Assembly: GCA_000719105.1 (NCBI GenBank) | Contig: JODX01000001.1 | Span: forward strand, 496,001 to 560,000 | DNA length: 64,000 nt | Reading direction: 5' to 3' | DNA from: Streptomyces sclerotialus | GTDB taxonomy: Bacteria; Actinomycetota; Actinomycetes; Streptomycetales; Streptomycetaceae | Part shown: one piece after another, positions 29,394 to 38,925 of the stretch | How positions within the stretch are numbered: the stretch's first letter is position 1 | Layout of the letters: each line of letters starts with the position of its first letter | Position numbers and translations under genes: made by a program | Notes under the pieces: generated by a model | What the model saw: the letters and a program-made list of their open reading frames with translations, nothing else | The model's database searches: none | What the model was told of the DNA's origin: nothing

Positions 29394-30386
29394 ATGCCCG
29401 TACCCAAAGCCGAACTGCACCTCCATATCGAAGGCACCCTGGAGCCCGAGCTCGCCTTCGCGCTCGCCGCGCGCAACGGTGTCGAGCTGCCCTACGCCGA
29501 CACGGACGCCCTCCGCGAGGCGTACCGGTTCGAGGACCTCCAGTCCTTCCTGAACCTGTACTACGAGCTCATGGCCGTGCTGCGCACCGAGCAGGACTTC
29601 GCCGACCTGGCCGACGCCTACCTCGCCCGCGCCGCCGCCCAGGGCGTCCGGCACGCCGAGATCTTCTTCGACCCGCAGGCCCACATCGCGCGCGGAGTGC
29701 CGATGGGGACCGTGGTGGAGGGGCTCTGGCGGGCCCTCGGCCGCAGCGAGGAGACCCACGGCGTCTCCACCCGGCTCATCATGTGCTTCCTGCGCGACGA
29801 GTCGGCCGAGTCGGCGATGGAGACCCTGGACGCCGCCAGGCCGTACCTCGACCGGATCACCGGCGTCGGACTGGACTCCGCCGAGGTCGGGCACCCGCCG
29901 GTGAAGTTCCGCGAGGTGTACGAGGCCGCCGCCGCGCTGGGGCTGCGCCGGGTCGCCCACGCCGGTGAGGAGGGCCCGCCCGCGTACATCACCGAGGCCC
30001 TGGACGTGCTCGGCGTCGAGCGCGTCGACCACGGGCTGCGCTGCATGGAGGACCCCGCGCTGGTGGAGCGGCTGGTGCGGGAGCGGGTGCCGCTGACGCT
30101 GTGCCCGCTGTCCAACGTACGGCTGCGGACCGTCGACACGCTGGCGGAGCACCCGCTGCCCGCGATGCTGGAGGCCGGGCTGCTGTGCACGGTGAACTCC
30201 GACGACCCGGCGTACTTCGGCGGCTACGCCGGGGACAACTTCGACGCGGTGCGGACGGCCCTCGGGCTGGACGAGGAGCGGCTGCGCGAGCTGGCCCGCA
30301 ACTCCTTCGTCGCCTCCTTCCTGGAGCACGACGAGGAGCGGCGGGCGCGGTATCTCGCCGAGGTGGAGGCGTACGTCTTCCCGTAG
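29394..30386 (+). CDS. Adenosine deaminase superfamily enzyme, probably adenine deaminase type
   Basis: A 330-residue metal-dependent deaminase. Metal motif ELHLHIEGTLEPEL, HAGEEGPPAYI, CPLSNVRL and NSDDPAYFGGY are present. Genes of this type are usually called adenosine deaminase (add), but GLDSAEVGHPPVKF and HAGEEGPP are closer to the adenine deaminase (Aah1-like) branch as I recall it; other branch members deaminate aminofutalosine. A TACGAT box 6 nt before the ATG implies a leaderless message. It converges with the MFS gene 12 nt away. Confidence 0.85.
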   Translation: MPVPKAELHLHIEGTLEPELAFALAARNGVELPYADTDALREAYRFEDLQSFLNLYYELMAVLRTEQDFADLADAYLARAAAQGVRHAEIFFDPQAHIARGVPMGTVVEGLWRALGRSEETHGVSTRLIMCFLRDESAESAMETLDAARPYLDRITGVGLDSAEVGHPPVKFREVYEAAAALGLRRVAHAGEEGPPAYITEALDVLGVERVDHGLRCMEDPALVERLVRERVPLTLCPLSNVRLRTVDTLAEHPLPAMLEAGLLCTVNSDDPAYFGGYAGDNFDAVRTALGLDEERLRELARNSFVASFLEHDEERRARYLAEVEAYVFP

Positions 30387-30398
30387 GGCGGCCGTCGG

Positions 30399-31589
30399 TC
30401 AGGCGGCCGGCTCGTACCGGGCGGCCGCCGCGCGGGCCGGGCTGTGCGCGACGGCGCCGTGGCCGGCCGTCCCCGTCCGCAGGGCGACGGCCGTCATCGG
30501 CACGGCGACCGCCAGCAGGCCCGCCGCCAGGATCAGCCCCATGCCCGCGTAACCGGCGTGTGCGGACAGCAGGCTGCCGGTGAGCGGGCCGCAGGCCGTG
30601 CCGAGCGAGGACGCGGCACCCACCAGGACCGCCCAGCGGCCGCGTGCGTCCAACGAGGCGGCCAGCCCGATCACGTACGACAGCACGACCGGGTAGAGCG
30701 TGTTCCAGGCGATCTCGCCGGCGGCGAAGGTGACGAGGTCGGTCGCGGCGGCGCTCACCGCGATGCACCCGGCGATGAGCGCCGTACCGGCACCGATGGG
30801 CAGGGTCCGGCCGAGGCGGGAGCCGAGCGCCCCCGCGCCGACGACGCCGAGCAGCCCGCCGCCCAGCGCCACGGCGAAGACCGCGCCGACCGTGACCTCG
30901 GACAGCCCCGCCTGGTGCAGGCCGATGCGGCCGCTGACGCCCCAGAGGGAGTTCTGCGCGAGGGACCAGCAGAACATGGCGGCGGCGAGGGCCAGTCCGG
31001 CGCGGGGGCGGGGCAGGGCGGTGCCGCTGCGGGTGTCCTGGACGGGGTGGGCTGCCGTGGAGGGGAGTCGTCCGGTCACCGGCCACACCGCGAGCGCGGT
31101 GAGCGCCAGCGCGGCGAGCGGCAGGCCGTGGCCCGGGCCGAGGCGGGGGACCGTCAGGTAGAGGGCGCCGGCGAGGGCCGAGACGCCGAGGAGGCCCAGC
31201 GTGGTGACGCGGTGCGGGTCCCGCTGGGCCGCGATGCCCGTGGCGGCGACGGCGGTGGCGGTGCCGGAGCCGAGACCGCCGAGCACCGCGCCCGTGACGA
31301 CGGCGGGAACGGTGTCCGTGAGGGCGGCCATGCCGTAGCCGATGACGGCGAGGGCGAGTCCGGTGCGGGCGAGGACGCGGGGGGCGAGACGGCCGCCCCG
31401 GGACGCGAGCAGGAAGCCCGCCGACGCCGAACCCATCAGCAGCGCGCTGCCGATGGCGCCCGCCTCGGTGGCGGTGAGGGGGAGGGAGGTGTCGAGTCTG
31501 CCGACGGTGGTGGGCAGGAGGTAGGAGGCGAGGTACCCGGCCGTGAAAAGGGCGACGAGGGGCCAGGGCGGGGCGGAGCGGGGGGACAC
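30399..31589 (-). CDS. Major facilitator superfamily transporter
   Basis: A 396-residue integral membrane protein with about 12 hydrophobic segments, for instance PLVALFTAGYLASYLLP and AGAIGSALLMGSASAGFLLA followed by the basic loop SRGGRLAPRVLAR. Substrate is unknown; an exporter or sugar-type permease is possible. The frame is open to 31673, but the GTG at 31589 (SPRSAPPWPLVALF) gives a normal MFS start. It is divergent from the glucarate dehydratase gene, which may hint at related substrates. Confidence 0.85.
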   Translation of the reverse strand: MSPRSAPPWPLVALFTAGYLASYLLPTTVGRLDTSLPLTATEAGAIGSALLMGSASAGFLLASRGGRLAPRVLARTGLALAVIGYGMAALTDTVPAVVTGAVLGGLGSGTATAVAATGIAAQRDPHRVTTLGLLGVSALAGALYLTVPRLGPGHGLPLAALALTALAVWPVTGRLPSTAAHPVQDTRSGTALPRPRAGLALAAAMFCWSLAQNSLWGVSGRIGLHQAGLSEVTVGAVFAVALGGGLLGVVGAGALGSRLGRTLPIGAGTALIAGCIAVSAAATDLVTFAAGEIAWNTLYPVVLSYVIGLAASLDARGRWAVLVGAASSLGTACGPLTGSLLSAHAGYAGMGLILAAGLLAVAVPMTAVALRTGTAGHGAVAHSPARAAAARYEPAA

Positions 31590-31782
31590 GGGCGTTCCTG
31601 GGCGTGCGAAGGTGCCGTGTGAGCACGGGAAATGGGGGAGGGCGGCTGTCGACGGACAGGAACGCGCGGCCAATTTGTATCAAGCGGGGGGTGGGGGGAA
31701 GAAGCGCGGGATGTGTGATGTGGGGCACGTCTCGTTTGGTGCTGTGGCTGCCGGGTAGGAGCGTCGCTTTCGTACCCGCGCA

Positions 31783-31811
31783 TTGACCCACCGTGTGCAC
31801 GTACCTAATCT
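31783..31811 (+). promoter_or_regulatory. Promoter of the glucarate dehydratase-type gene
   Basis: TTGACC (31783-31788), a 17-nt spacer and TAATCT (31806-31811) make a near-consensus housekeeping promoter. A palindrome starts at the next base. Confidence 0.78.
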
Positions 31812-31831
31812 CCATCTGCATATGTGGATGG
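31812..31831. promoter_or_regulatory. Palindromic operator at the glucarate gene transcription start
   Basis: CCATCTGCATATGTGGATGG is symmetric around CATATG, with 16 of 20 positions matching. It begins at the base after the -10 box and covers the expected transcription start, the place for a repressor. No regulator gene is adjacent. Confidence 0.65.
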
Positions 31832-31856
31832 CGTCTACATGGGTGGGAGTCGACCT

Positions 31857-33152
31857 GTGACCCGCGACCTGACCATCACCGAAGTCCGGCTGACCCCGAT
31901 CCTGGTCGCCGACCCGCCCCTGCTGAACACGCAGGGCGTGCACCAGCCCTACACACCCCGGCTGATCGTGGAGGTCGTCACCGCCGACGGCGTCACCGGC
32001 GTGGGGGAGACGTACGGGGACACCAAGTACCTGGAGCTGGCCCAGCCCTTCGCCGACGGGCTGGTGGGGCGGCGGGTCAGCGACCTGAACGGACTGTTCA
32101 CCCTTGCGGACACCGTCGCCGTCGACCGGGAACGGGTCGACGACCAGGTGGACGTGGGCGGACTGCGGGGCGTGCAGACCGCCGGCAAGCTGCGGCTCTC
32201 CGTCCTGTCGGGCTTCGAGGTCGCCTGCCTCGACGCGCTCGGCAAGGCGCTCGGACTGCCCGTGCACACCCTGCTCGGCGGGAAGGTGCGCGACTCCGTC
32301 GAGTACAGCGCGTACCTCTTCTACCGGTGGGCAGGCCACCCCGAGGGCGTGGCCTGCGAGGAGGACGACTGGGGTGCCGCCGTCGACCCGGCCGGAGTCG
32401 TCGAACAGGCCCGCCGGTTCACGGAGCGGTACGGCTTCACCTCCTTCAAGCTCAAGGGCGGTGTCTTCCCGCCCGAGGAGGAGATCGCCGCGGTCCGCGC
32501 CCTCGCCGAGGCCTTCCCCGGGCACCCGCTGCGGCTCGACCCCAACGGCGCCTGGTCCGTCGGGACCTCGCTGAAGGTGGCCGAGGAGCTCGGTGACGTC
32601 CTGGAGTACCTGGAGGACCCGGCGCTGGGCACGGACGCGATGGCCGAGGTGTCCGCGCGGACCGGGGTCCCCCTCGCCACCAACATGTGCGTGACCACCT
32701 TCGCGGAGATCGAGGAGGCGTTCAGCCGCGACGCCGTCCAGGTCGTCCTCTCCGACCACCACTACTGGGGCGGGCTGCGCAACACCCAGCGCCTGGCCGC
32801 CGTCTGCGACGTCTTCGGGGTCGGGGTGTCCATGCACTCCAACACCCACCTGGGCATCTCCCTCGCCGCGATGACCCAGGTCGCGGCCACCGTGCCCAAC
32901 CTGCACCACGCCTGCGACTCGCACTACCCCTGGCAGTCCGAGGACGTGCTCACCGAGCGCCTGACCTTCGAGGGCGGCAAGGTGGCCGTCTCGGACGAGC
33001 CCGGCCTCGGTGTCGAACTCGACCGCGACCGGCTGGCGTTCCTCCACCGGCGCTGGCTGGACGACGACGGCTCGATGCGGGACCGGGACGACGCGGCGGC
33101 CATGCGGGTCGCCGACCCGGAGTGGGTCACGCCGGCCGTGCCCCGCTGGTAG
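31857..33152 (+). CDS. Glucarate dehydratase-type enolase superfamily enzyme
   Basis: A 431-residue enolase-superfamily dehydratase, most like D-glucarate dehydratase, which forms 5-keto-4-deoxyglucarate. The N-terminal capping domain has TPRLIVEVVTADGVTGVGETYGD, then the barrel carries FKLKGG (catalytic Lys), RLDPNGAW (metal Asp), EYLEDP (metal Glu) and MHSNTHLGISL (catalytic His). GTG 31857 follows GGGAG; longer starts at 31824 and 31839 would overlap the operator. A PfkB kinase gene lies 98 nt downstream. Confidence 0.87.
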   Translation: MTRDLTITEVRLTPILVADPPLLNTQGVHQPYTPRLIVEVVTADGVTGVGETYGDTKYLELAQPFADGLVGRRVSDLNGLFTLADTVAVDRERVDDQVDVGGLRGVQTAGKLRLSVLSGFEVACLDALGKALGLPVHTLLGGKVRDSVEYSAYLFYRWAGHPEGVACEEDDWGAAVDPAGVVEQARRFTERYGFTSFKLKGGVFPPEEEIAAVRALAEAFPGHPLRLDPNGAWSVGTSLKVAEELGDVLEYLEDPALGTDAMAEVSARTGVPLATNMCVTTFAEIEEAFSRDAVQVVLSDHHYWGGLRNTQRLAAVCDVFGVGVSMHSNTHLGISLAAMTQVAATVPNLHHACDSHYPWQSEDVLTERLTFEGGKVAVSDEPGLGVELDRDRLAFLHRRWLDDDGSMRDRDDAAAMRVADPEWVTPAVPRW

Positions 33153-33250
33153 CGAGTACGGCACGGCGACCGGGCGCAATCGGCGCCGTTCTCGCGGACC
33201 CTTGGTGCACACTGGCCTGATCCGCATCACACCAGGCCAGGGAGCACACC

Positions 33251-34420
33251 GTGACCGCGTCCGAGGGAGAGCGACCGCAGCACCGGCCCGGGAGCGACCG
33301 GCCCTCGACCGGCTTCCACCCGAGCCACCGGCTCCGCCGGGGGGACCCCCTCGCCGCGCTGCGCGCCCCGGACGACCCGCCCTGGGACGTCTACCTGACG
33401 GGCACGGTGTTCCTCGACATCATCTTCACCGGCCTGGACTCGGCGCCGGTGCGCGGCACCGAGTCCTGGGCGCGCGGCATGGGGTCCAGCCCCGGCGGCG
33501 TCGCCAACATGGCGACCGCGCTGGCCCGGCTCGGCCTGCGGACCTCCCTCGCGGCGGCGTTCGGGGACGACCACTACGGGGAGTACTGCTGGGACACCCT
33601 CGAACAGGGCGAGGGCATCGACCTCTCCCCGTCCCGCACCGTCCCCCACTGGCACTCCCCGGTCACCGTCTCCATGGCGTACGAGGGGGAGCGCACGATG
33701 GTCTCCCACGGCCACGAACCGCCCCCGGAGGAGACCGCCCCGGACCGCGCGCCGTACGCCCGCGCCGCCGTCGCCTCCCTGGTACCGGGCACGCGCGCAC
33801 CCTGGATCGCACAGGCGGCGAACAGCGGCACCCGGATCTTCGCGGACGTCGGCTGGGACGAGACGGGCCGCTGGGACCTGGCCGGCCTCGCCGACCTCGA
33901 ACACTGCGAGGCCTTCCTCCCCAACGCCGCGGAGGCCATGTGCTACACGCGCACCGACTGCCCCCGCACCGCCGCCCACGCCCTCACCGACCACGTACCG
34001 CTCGCCGTGGTCACCCTCGGCGCGGAGGGCGCGTACGCCGTGGACGCCCGCACCGGTGAGACCGCCGAGGTGCCGGCCATCGCCGTCGAGGCGCTGGACC
34101 CCACGGGCGCGGGCGACGTCTTCGTGGCGGGCTTCGTCACCGGCACGCTGGCCGGCTGGCCGCTCGCGGACCGGCTCGCCTTCGCGGGCCTGACCGCCGC
34201 GCTCTCGGTCCAGGAGTTCGGGGGATCGCTCTCGGCGCCGGGCTGGGCCGAGATCGCCGCCTGGTGGCGCCGGATCCAGTCCGTAGACACCCAGGACCCG
34301 GCGGCGCTGCGCCGGTACGCGTTCCTGGACGACCTGCTGCGGTCGCTGCCGGAGCAGCGGACCACCCCGTGGCCGGTGCGCAGGGCGGTCCCGACGATCG
34401 GCTTCCGCCGGTCCGCCTGA
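33251..34420 (+). CDS. PfkB family carbohydrate kinase
   Basis: A 389-residue ribokinase-type sugar kinase. GSSPGGVANMATALARLG is the N-terminal PfkB signature and DPTGAGDVFVAGFV the C-terminal one, with the catalytic Asp. The N-terminal 40 residues are an extra disordered tail. GTG 33251 follows GGGAG. Location after a glucarate dehydratase-type gene suggests sugar-acid catabolism (a 2-keto-3-deoxy sugar kinase is possible), but this is inference. Confidence 0.87.
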   Translation: MTASEGERPQHRPGSDRPSTGFHPSHRLRRGDPLAALRAPDDPPWDVYLTGTVFLDIIFTGLDSAPVRGTESWARGMGSSPGGVANMATALARLGLRTSLAAAFGDDHYGEYCWDTLEQGEGIDLSPSRTVPHWHSPVTVSMAYEGERTMVSHGHEPPPEETAPDRAPYARAAVASLVPGTRAPWIAQAANSGTRIFADVGWDETGRWDLAGLADLEHCEAFLPNAAEAMCYTRTDCPRTAAHALTDHVPLAVVTLGAEGAYAVDARTGETAEVPAIAVEALDPTGAGDVFVAGFVTGTLAGWPLADRLAFAGLTAALSVQEFGGSLSAPGWAEIAAWWRRIQSVDTQDPAALRRYAFLDDLLRSLPEQRTTPWPVRRAVPTIGFRRSA

Positions 34421-34586
34421 ACCCCGGGGCGCACATCCGGGTCCCTTGCCGAGATCCGTGCCGATGTCCGCGCCGAAAACTCCTACGGCGATGTCAGCCG
34501 CCCGGCGTACCCTGGAAATCGCCAGGCCGCCCATGGGGCGGGCGAGACGTACCGAGGAGGACGAGCAAGGCCTACAGAGCCGGCCC

Positions 34587-36737
34587 ATGACTCAGACACC
34601 CAGAGCTCACACCCCCGCGCAGGGACAGGCGAGAGCACAGTTCACCGTCCCCGCCCAGCACCCCATGGTGACCGTGCTGGGGTCCGGCGACTCCCTGCTG
34701 CGTGTGATCGAGAAGGCCTTCCCGGCGGCCGACATCCACGTCCGGGGCAATGAGATCAGCGCGGTCGGCGACACAGCGGATGTCGCCCTCATCCAGCGCG
34801 TGTTCGACGAGATGATGCTGGTGCTCCGCACCGGACAGCCGATGACGGAGGACGCAGTGGAACGCTCGATCGCCATGCTCAAGGCGAGCGAGAACGGGGA
34901 GAGCGACGGCCAGGAGACCCCGGCCGAGGTGCTCACGCAGAACATCCTCTCCTCGCGCGGGCGCACCATCCGCCCGAAGACGCTCAATCAGAAGCGCTAC
35001 GTCGATGCCATCGACAAGCACACGATCGTCTTCGGCATCGGCCCCGCCGGCACCGGCAAGACCTACCTGGCCATGGCGAAGGCCGTCCAGGCCCTCCAGT
35101 CCAAGCAGGTCAACCGCATCATCCTGACCCGCCCGGCGGTGGAGGCGGGGGAGCGCCTGGGCTTCCTGCCCGGCACCCTCTACGAGAAGATCGACCCGTA
35201 TCTGCGCCCGCTGTACGACGCGCTGCACGACATGCTCGACCCCGACTCGATCCCGCGGCTGATGGCGGCGGGGACGATCGAGGTGGCGCCGCTGGCATAT
35301 ATGCGAGGCCGCTCGCAACCGATCTTCACGAACGTCCTCACGCCGGATGGTTGGCGCCCCATCGGCGATCTTGAGGTCGGTGACCTGGTCATCGGTTCCA
35401 ACGGAGAGCCGACTCCGGTCCTCGGCGTTTACCCACAGGGCGAGAGGGACATCTACCGCGTCACGGCCCAGGACGGCTCCTGGACCCTCTGCTGCGGCGA
35501 GCACCTGTGGACGGTCCGCACGGCCGCCGACAAGCGTCGCGACAAGCCGTGGCGGGTCCTGGAGACCCAGGAGATGATCGGCAATCTGCGTGCGGCGCAC
35601 GCTCGCCGGTATGAGCTGCCGCTGCTCACGGCGCCAGTGTGCTTCCCGGAGCGGGAGGTGCCGATGGATCCGTACGCGCTGGGGCTGCTGCTCGGGGACG
35701 GTTGTCTGACCGGCTCCACCACACCCTCCTTCGCGACGGAGGACGCGGAGCTGGCCACGGCGCTCGAAGCCGCGCTTCCGGGTGTCGGGGTACGGCACCG
35801 TGGTGGGCCCGACTACGTCCTCAGCAGGATCAAGTCTCCAGGCGACGTGGTCACACTCGAGAACCCGGTCACACGGGTCATGCGCCAGTTGGACCTGATG
35901 CGCACCCGTTCCCACAGCAAGTTCGTCCCGGACGACTACCTGTACAACTCGGCCGAGGTGCGGCTGGCTGTGTTGCAAGGCCTGCTGGACTCGGACGGCG
36001 GTCCCGTGACCCAGTCGCGCCGCACCTGCCGTATCCAGTACACGACGACGTCGATCCTGCTCCGCGACGACGTGATCGCGCTGGTGCAGTCACTCGGTGG
36101 CGTCGCCTACACCCGTCGACGTACCGCAGAGGGCCGTACGCCCGGTTTCGCCAACGGTCGGGAGGTCGGCTACCGGCACGATGCCCACGTCGTCGACATC
36201 CGCCTCCCCGAAGGCATCGAGCCCTTCCGTCTCGCCCGCAAGCGCGACAAGTACCACGCGGCAGGAGGCGGCGGACGCCCGATGCGCTTCATCGACTCGA
36301 TCGAGCCCGCGGGCAGGGAGGAGACCGTCTGCATCCAGGTGGCGGCCGAGGACTCGCTGTACGTCACGCAGGACTACCTGCTGACGCACAACACCCTCAA
36401 CGACGCCTTCATCATCCTGGACGAGGCCCAGAACACGAGCCCCGAGCAGATGAAGATGTTCCTCACCCGCCTCGGCTTCGACTCGAAGATCGTGATCACG
36501 GGTGACGTGACCCAGGTCGACCTGCCGTCCGGCACCAAGTCCGGTCTGCGTCAGGTGCAGGACATCCTGGAGGGCGTCCCGGACGTCCACTTCTCGCGCC
36601 TGTCGTCGCAGGACGTCGTCCGGCACAAGCTGGTGGGCCGTATCGTCGACGCCTACGAGAAGTACGACACCACGCACGGCACCGAGAACGGCGCGCACAA
36701 GAGCCGCGGCAGGTCCGGGCAACACAAGGGGAAGTAG
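34587..36737 (+). CDS. phoH: PhoH family ATPase interrupted by an intein
   Basis: A 716-residue precursor. The extein is a PhoH-like P-loop ATPase of 356 residues: N-terminal KH-like part, Walker A GPAGTGKT (about 152-159), and Walker [10 protein letters not shown] (about 608-616). Residues 243-602 are an intein inserted between YMRGR and TLNDAF, just before Walker B, so ATPase activity needs splicing. The ATG at 34587 was chosen over an upstream in-frame start at 34446. ybeY begins 13 nt after the stop, the usual actinobacterial phoH-ybeY-corC order, pointing to RNA maturation. Confidence 0.95.
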   Translation: MTQTPRAHTPAQGQARAQFTVPAQHPMVTVLGSGDSLLRVIEKAFPAADIHVRGNEISAVGDTADVALIQRVFDEMMLVLRTGQPMTEDAVERSIAMLKASENGESDGQETPAEVLTQNILSSRGRTIRPKTLNQKRYVDAIDKHTIVFGIGPAGTGKTYLAMAKAVQALQSKQVNRIILTRPAVEAGERLGFLPGTLYEKIDPYLRPLYDALHDMLDPDSIPRLMAAGTIEVAPLAYMRGRSQPIFTNVLTPDGWRPIGDLEVGDLVIGSNGEPTPVLGVYPQGERDIYRVTAQDGSWTLCCGEHLWTVRTAADKRRDKPWRVLETQEMIGNLRAAHARRYELPLLTAPVCFPEREVPMDPYALGLLLGDGCLTGSTTPSFATEDAELATALEAALPGVGVRHRGGPDYVLSRIKSPGDVVTLENPVTRVMRQLDLMRTRSHSKFVPDDYLYNSAEVRLAVLQGLLDSDGGPVTQSRRTCRIQYTTTSILLRDDVIALVQSLGGVAYTRRRTAEGRTPGFANGREVGYRHDAHVVDIRLPEGIEPFRLARKRDKYHAAGGGGRPMRFIDSIEPAGREETVCIQVAAEDSLYVTQDYLLTHNTLNDAFIILDEAQNTSPEQMKMFLTRLGFDSKIVITGDVTQVDLPSGTKSGLRQVQDILEGVPDVHFSRLSSQDVVRHKLVGRIVDAYEKYDTTHGTENGAHKSRGRSGQHKGK
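35313..36392 (+). mobile_element. PhoH intein with LAGLIDADG homing endonuclease
   Basis: A 360-residue protein-splicing element. It begins with Ser1 ([19 protein letters not shown], block A) and ends with [14 protein letters not shown] (blocks F and G), with Thr as the first downstream residue, so the splice residues are complete. A block-B-like His lies in CCGEHLW (about 62), where the usual TxxH Thr is replaced. Two LAGLIDADG motifs, LGLLLGDG (about 122) and [10 protein letters not shown] (about 220), mark a homing endonuclease. It is in frame and splits the extein at the conserved ATPase motif. Confidence 0.93.
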
Positions 36738-36750
36738 ACCGAGCAGCACC

Positions 36751-37248
36751 ATGTCGATCGACGTCAACAACGAGTCCGGAACCGAGGTCGACGAGCAGGC
36801 GATCCTCGACATCGCCCGCTACGCGCTCACGCGGATGCGCATCCACCCGCTCTCCGAACTCTCGGTGATCGTGGTGGACGCCGACGCCATGGAGCAGCTC
36901 CACATCCAGTGGATGGACCTGCCCGGTCCGACGGACGTCATGTCCTTCCCGATGGACGAGCTGCGGCCGCCGTCCAAGGACGACGACGAGCCGCCGCAGG
37001 GGCTGCTCGGCGACATCGTGCTCTGCCCCGAGGTCGCCGCCAAGCAGGGCGCCGAGGCGCCGACACAGCACTCCATGGACGCGGAGCTCCAGCTCCTCAC
37101 CGTCCACGGAGTGCTGCACCTGCTCGGCTACGACCACGAGGAGCCCGACGAGAAGGCCGAGATGTTCGGTCTGCAGGCCGCCATCGTGGACGGCTGGCGC
37201 GCGGAGAAGGGCCTCACCGGCCCGTCCCCGGCCCCGACCGTGTCATGA
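36751..37248 (+). CDS. ybeY: Endoribonuclease YbeY
   Basis: A 165-residue single-strand endoribonuclease for rRNA maturation and quality control. The metal motif [14 protein letters not shown] gives His119, His123 and His129. DVMSFPMDE and [11 protein letters not shown] are further family blocks. The stop overlaps the ATG of the next gene by 4 nt. Confidence 0.96.
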   Translation: MSIDVNNESGTEVDEQAILDIARYALTRMRIHPLSELSVIVVDADAMEQLHIQWMDLPGPTDVMSFPMDELRPPSKDDDEPPQGLLGDIVLCPEVAAKQGAEAPTQHSMDAELQLLTVHGVLHLLGYDHEEPDEKAEMFGLQAAIVDGWRAEKGLTGPSPAPTVS

Positions 37249-38558
37249 GCGCCTCCCTGCTGATCGGTGCCGTCGCCCTGGTCGTCGTCGCCTGGCTCGC
37301 CGCCAGCGCGGAGGCGGGCCTCGCGCGCGTCTCCACCTTCCGGGCCGAGGAGGCCGTACGGTCGGGGCGGCGCGGCAGCGCCAAGCTCGCCAAGGTCGCC
37401 GCCGACCCCACCCGCTACCTCAACGTGGCGCTGCTGGTCCGCGTCGCCTGCGAGATGGCGGCGGCGGCCCTCGTCACGTACGGCTGCCTCCAGGCGTTCG
37501 AGCGGACCTGGGAGGCCCTGGCCGTGGCGATAGGCGTCATGGTCCTCGTCAGCTATGTCGCGGTCGGGGTCTCCCCGCGCACCATCGGCCGCCAGCACCC
37601 GCTGAACACGGCGACGGCGGCCGCGTACGTCCTCGTGCCGCTCGCCCGCATCATGGGTCCGATCCCGTCGCTGCTGATCCTCATCGGCAACGCCCTCACC
37701 CCCGGCAAGGGCTTCCGCCACGGCCCCTTCGCCTCCGAGGCGGAGCTGCGCGCCCTGGTGGACCTGGCGGAGAAGGAGTCGCTGATCGAGGCCGAGGAGC
37801 GCCGCATGGTGCACTCGGTGTTCGAGCTCGGCGACACCCTGGTGCGCGAGGTGATGGTCCCGCGCACCGACCTGGTCGTCATCGAGCGCTACAAGACGAT
37901 CCGCCAGGCGCTGAGCCTTGCCCTGCGCTCCGGTTTCTCCCGCATACCGGTCACCGGGGACAGCGAGGACGACATCGTCGGCATCGTGTACCTCAAGGAC
38001 CTCGCCCGCAAGACGCACATCAGCCGGGACGCCGAGTCGGAGCTGGTGTCGACGGCGATGCGGCCCGCCGCGTTCGTCCCCGACACCAAGAACGCGGGCG
38101 ACCTGCTGCGCGAGATGCAGCAGGAGCGCAACCACGTCGCCGTCGTCATCGACGAGTACGGCGGCACCGCCGGCATCGTCACCATCGAGGACATCCTCGA
38201 GGAGATCGTCGGCGAGATCACCGACGAGTACGACCGCGAGCTGCCCCCGGTGGAGGTCCTCGGCCAGGACCGCTACCGGGTCACCGCCCGGCTCGACATC
38301 GGCGACCTGGGCGAGCTGTACGGCCTGGAGGCGTTCGACGACGAGGACGTCGAGACCGTCGGCGGCCTGCTCGCCAAGGCGCTCGGCCGGGTGCCGATCG
38401 CCGGTGCCTCGTCGGTGGTCGAGCTGCCCGACGGCCGTGAGCTGCGGCTGACGGCGGAGGCCGCGGCCGGCCGCCGGAACAAGATCGTCACCGTGCTGGC
38501 GGAACCGGTGGGCCCGGCGGAGCAGGACCCGCCGGGGGAGGAGACGAAACCGGAGTGA
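37245..38558 (+). CDS. CorC/CNNM family (hemolysin-like) membrane protein
   Basis: A 437-residue protein with an N-terminal DUF21/CNNM membrane domain (about 1-180, several hydrophobic segments), a CBS pair (about 200-320, with [12 protein letters not shown] and [21 protein letters not shown]) and a C-terminal CorC_HlyC domain (about 340-420). The family handles Mg2+ or Co2+ transport. It forms the phoH-ybeY-corC cluster. Confidence 0.92.
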   Translation: MSASLLIGAVALVVVAWLAASAEAGLARVSTFRAEEAVRSGRRGSAKLAKVAADPTRYLNVALLVRVACEMAAAALVTYGCLQAFERTWEALAVAIGVMVLVSYVAVGVSPRTIGRQHPLNTATAAAYVLVPLARIMGPIPSLLILIGNALTPGKGFRHGPFASEAELRALVDLAEKESLIEAEERRMVHSVFELGDTLVREVMVPRTDLVVIERYKTIRQALSLALRSGFSRIPVTGDSEDDIVGIVYLKDLARKTHISRDAESELVSTAMRPAAFVPDTKNAGDLLREMQQERNHVAVVIDEYGGTAGIVTIEDILEEIVGEITDEYDRELPPVEVLGQDRYRVTARLDIGDLGELYGLEAFDDEDVETVGGLLAKALGRVPIAGASSVVELPDGRELRLTAEAAAGRRNKIVTVLAEPVGPAEQDPPGEETKPE

Positions 38559-38565
38559 CGGAGTA

Positions 38566-38925
38566 GTGACCCCTCAGGACCTGCGCGCCCTCTGCCTGTC
38601 CTTCGACGCCGCCGTGGAGGACTTCCCCTTTAATGCCGAGACCTCGGTCTTCAGGGTGCTGGGCAAGCTCTTCGCCCTGACGAACCTGGACGCGCGGCCC
38701 CTGACGGTCAACCTCAAGTGCGACCCGGAGGACGCGGTCAGGCTCCGCGCCGAGCACCCCGGACTGATCGTCCCCGGCTGGCACATGAACAAGCGCCACT
38801 GGAACACCGTCACCGCCGACGGCGAGCTCCCGGACCGCCTGGTCCGGGAGCTGGTGGAGGACTCGTACGACCTGGTCGTCGCCGGCCTACCGCGCGCCGA
38901 CCGCCTCCGCCTCGACCGCCCCTGA
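38566..38925 (+). CDS. MmcQ/YjbR family protein
   Basis: A 119-residue small protein with the YjbR fold: FPFNAETSVFRVLGKLFAL, LNLKCDPEDAVRLRAEHP, and GWHMNKRHWNTV, followed by LVEDSYDLVVAGL. Family members bind DNA through a CyaY-like surface, but the biological role is unknown. The 3' end overlaps the converging MFS gene by 39 nt. Confidence 0.88.
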   Translation: MTPQDLRALCLSFDAAVEDFPFNAETSVFRVLGKLFALTNLDARPLTVNLKCDPEDAVRLRAEHPGLIVPGWHMNKRHWNTVTADGELPDRLVRELVEDSYDLVVAGLPRADRLRLDRP

